From Actinomycetes bacterium (GTDB taxonomy: Bacteria; Actinomycetota; Actinomycetes; JAHEKZ01), in NCBI GenBank assembly GCA_027117675.1, contig JAJAYM010000025.1, positions 1-6,195 of the forward strand: 6,195 nt of DNA, in the 5' to 3' direction. This document shows positions 5,770 through 6,195 of the stretch, in pieces. The stretch's first letter is position 1, and the number at the start of each line of letters is the position of its first letter. The notes under the pieces are model-generated. The model worked only from the letters and a program-made list of their open reading frames with translations, made no database searches and was not told where the DNA came from. Both the position numbers and the translations under genes were made by a program.

Positions 5770-6195
5770 TGCCCCGCAAGGGCCCGGCCCCCAAGCACCC
5801 GGTCGTTGCCGACCCGGTCTACAACAGCCCTGTCGTCACCTCAGTGATCAACAAGATCTTGGTCGACGGCAAGCGCTCCACCGCGCAGAAGATCGTCTAT
5901 GGCGCCCTCGAAGGCTGCCGAGCCAAGACCGGCACCGACCCCGTGGTCACGCTCAAGCGTGCGCTCGACAACGTCAAGCCCACCCTCGAGGTGCGCAGCC
6001 GTCGCGTCGGTGGTGCCACCTACCAGGTTCCGGTCGAGGTCAAGCCAGGACGCAGCCACACCCTGGCTATCCGATGGTTGGTGATGTATGCCCGCCAGCG
6101 CCGCGAGAAGACCATGACCGAGCGCCTGATGAACGAGATCCTCGACGCGAGCAACGGCCTGGGGGCCGCGGTCAAGCGCCGTGAGGACACCCACA
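5769..6195 (+). CDS. rpsG: 30S ribosomal protein S7 (partial, 3' end outside window)
   Basis: S7 binds the 3' major domain of 16S rRNA, starts assembly of the 30S head and lies near the E site. The ATG at 5769 shares its A with the rpsL stop (TAATG), a coupled arrangement. 142 complete codons are visible, to KRREDTH, with no stop before the edge. The family length of 156 predicts 14 residues beyond it. The N-terminus MPRKGPAPKHPV is actinobacterial. The S7 signature region SPVVTSVINKILVDGKRSTA is at 20-39, and the beta-hairpin segment VRSRRVGGATYQVPVEV at 75-91. In other bacteria S7 represses the str operon by binding its mRNA; whether that holds here cannot be seen. fusA and tuf are expected next. 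Confidence 0.99.
   Translation, partial: MPRKGPAPKHPVVADPVYNSPVVTSVINKILVDGKRSTAQKIVYGALEGCRAKTGTDPVVTLKRALDNVKPTLEVRSRRVGGATYQVPVEVKPGRSHTLAIRWLVMYARQRREKTMTERLMNEILDASNGLGAAVKRREDTH

Noticed and set aside
5642..6184. Plus-strand frame of 180 codons over rpsL and rpsG
   Set aside because: It is out of frame with both ribosomal protein genes, which are certain.
1..6195. CRISPR arrays, tRNA or rRNA genes, transposases and phage genes
   Set aside because: No regularly spaced direct repeats, no cloverleaf or rRNA-like sequence and no mobile-element protein could be recognised on either strand.

Overview
The window is about 6.2 kb of GC-rich DNA whose core genes are clearly actinobacterial (Actinomycetota). 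The RpoC fragment has the actinobacterial C-terminal tail (PLEDYDMG), S12 is 124 residues long and S7 begins MPRKGPAPK. I cannot assign a genus from the sequence alone.

Layout: (1) 1-3444, plus strand: the last 1147 codons of rpoC (RNA polymerase beta' subunit); about the first 150 residues lie outside the window. A strong hairpin terminator follows at 3465-3505. (2) 3506-3686: non-coding and rich in dyads, with a small 13-bp dyad, a 99-bp imperfect inverted repeat (3548-3646) and a 26-bp near-palindrome (3657-3682). (3) 3687-4583, minus strand: two genes probably in one transcript. The first encodes a 220-residue exported protein of unknown function. The second, 24 nt downstream and in the same frame, encodes a 69-residue XRE/Cro-type DNA-binding protein with a TTG start. 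(4) 4584-4721: a divergent intergenic region carrying a 9-bp motif in opposite orientations, one copy facing each gene. (5) 4722-5093, plus strand: a 123-residue proline-rich, two-segment membrane protein of DUF4190 type. (6) 5094-5394: a good housekeeping promoter (TTGACC, 18-nt spacer, TAGTCT) and a leader of about 240 nt with several hairpins. (7) 5395-6195, plus strand: rpsL (S12), then rpsG (S7), which overlaps it by one base and is cut by the window edge 14 codons short of the usual length. This is the start of the str operon.

The outer parts are conserved information-processing genes: transcription (RpoC) and the 30S decoding centre and head (S12, S7). In many actinobacteria a variable gene set separates rpoBC from rpsL-rpsG-fusA-tuf. 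Here that accessory segment is an exported protein, a tiny regulator and a divergent membrane protein. Their function cannot be read from the sequence; a small envelope-related regulatory unit is a guess.

I found no convincing new defence system, CRISPR array, tRNA, rRNA or intact mobile element. The points most worth checking are the palindrome-dense tract beside the regulator, the same-frame arrangement of the exported protein and regulator, a REP-like short sequence embedded in the exported-protein gene, and the structured rpsL leader.
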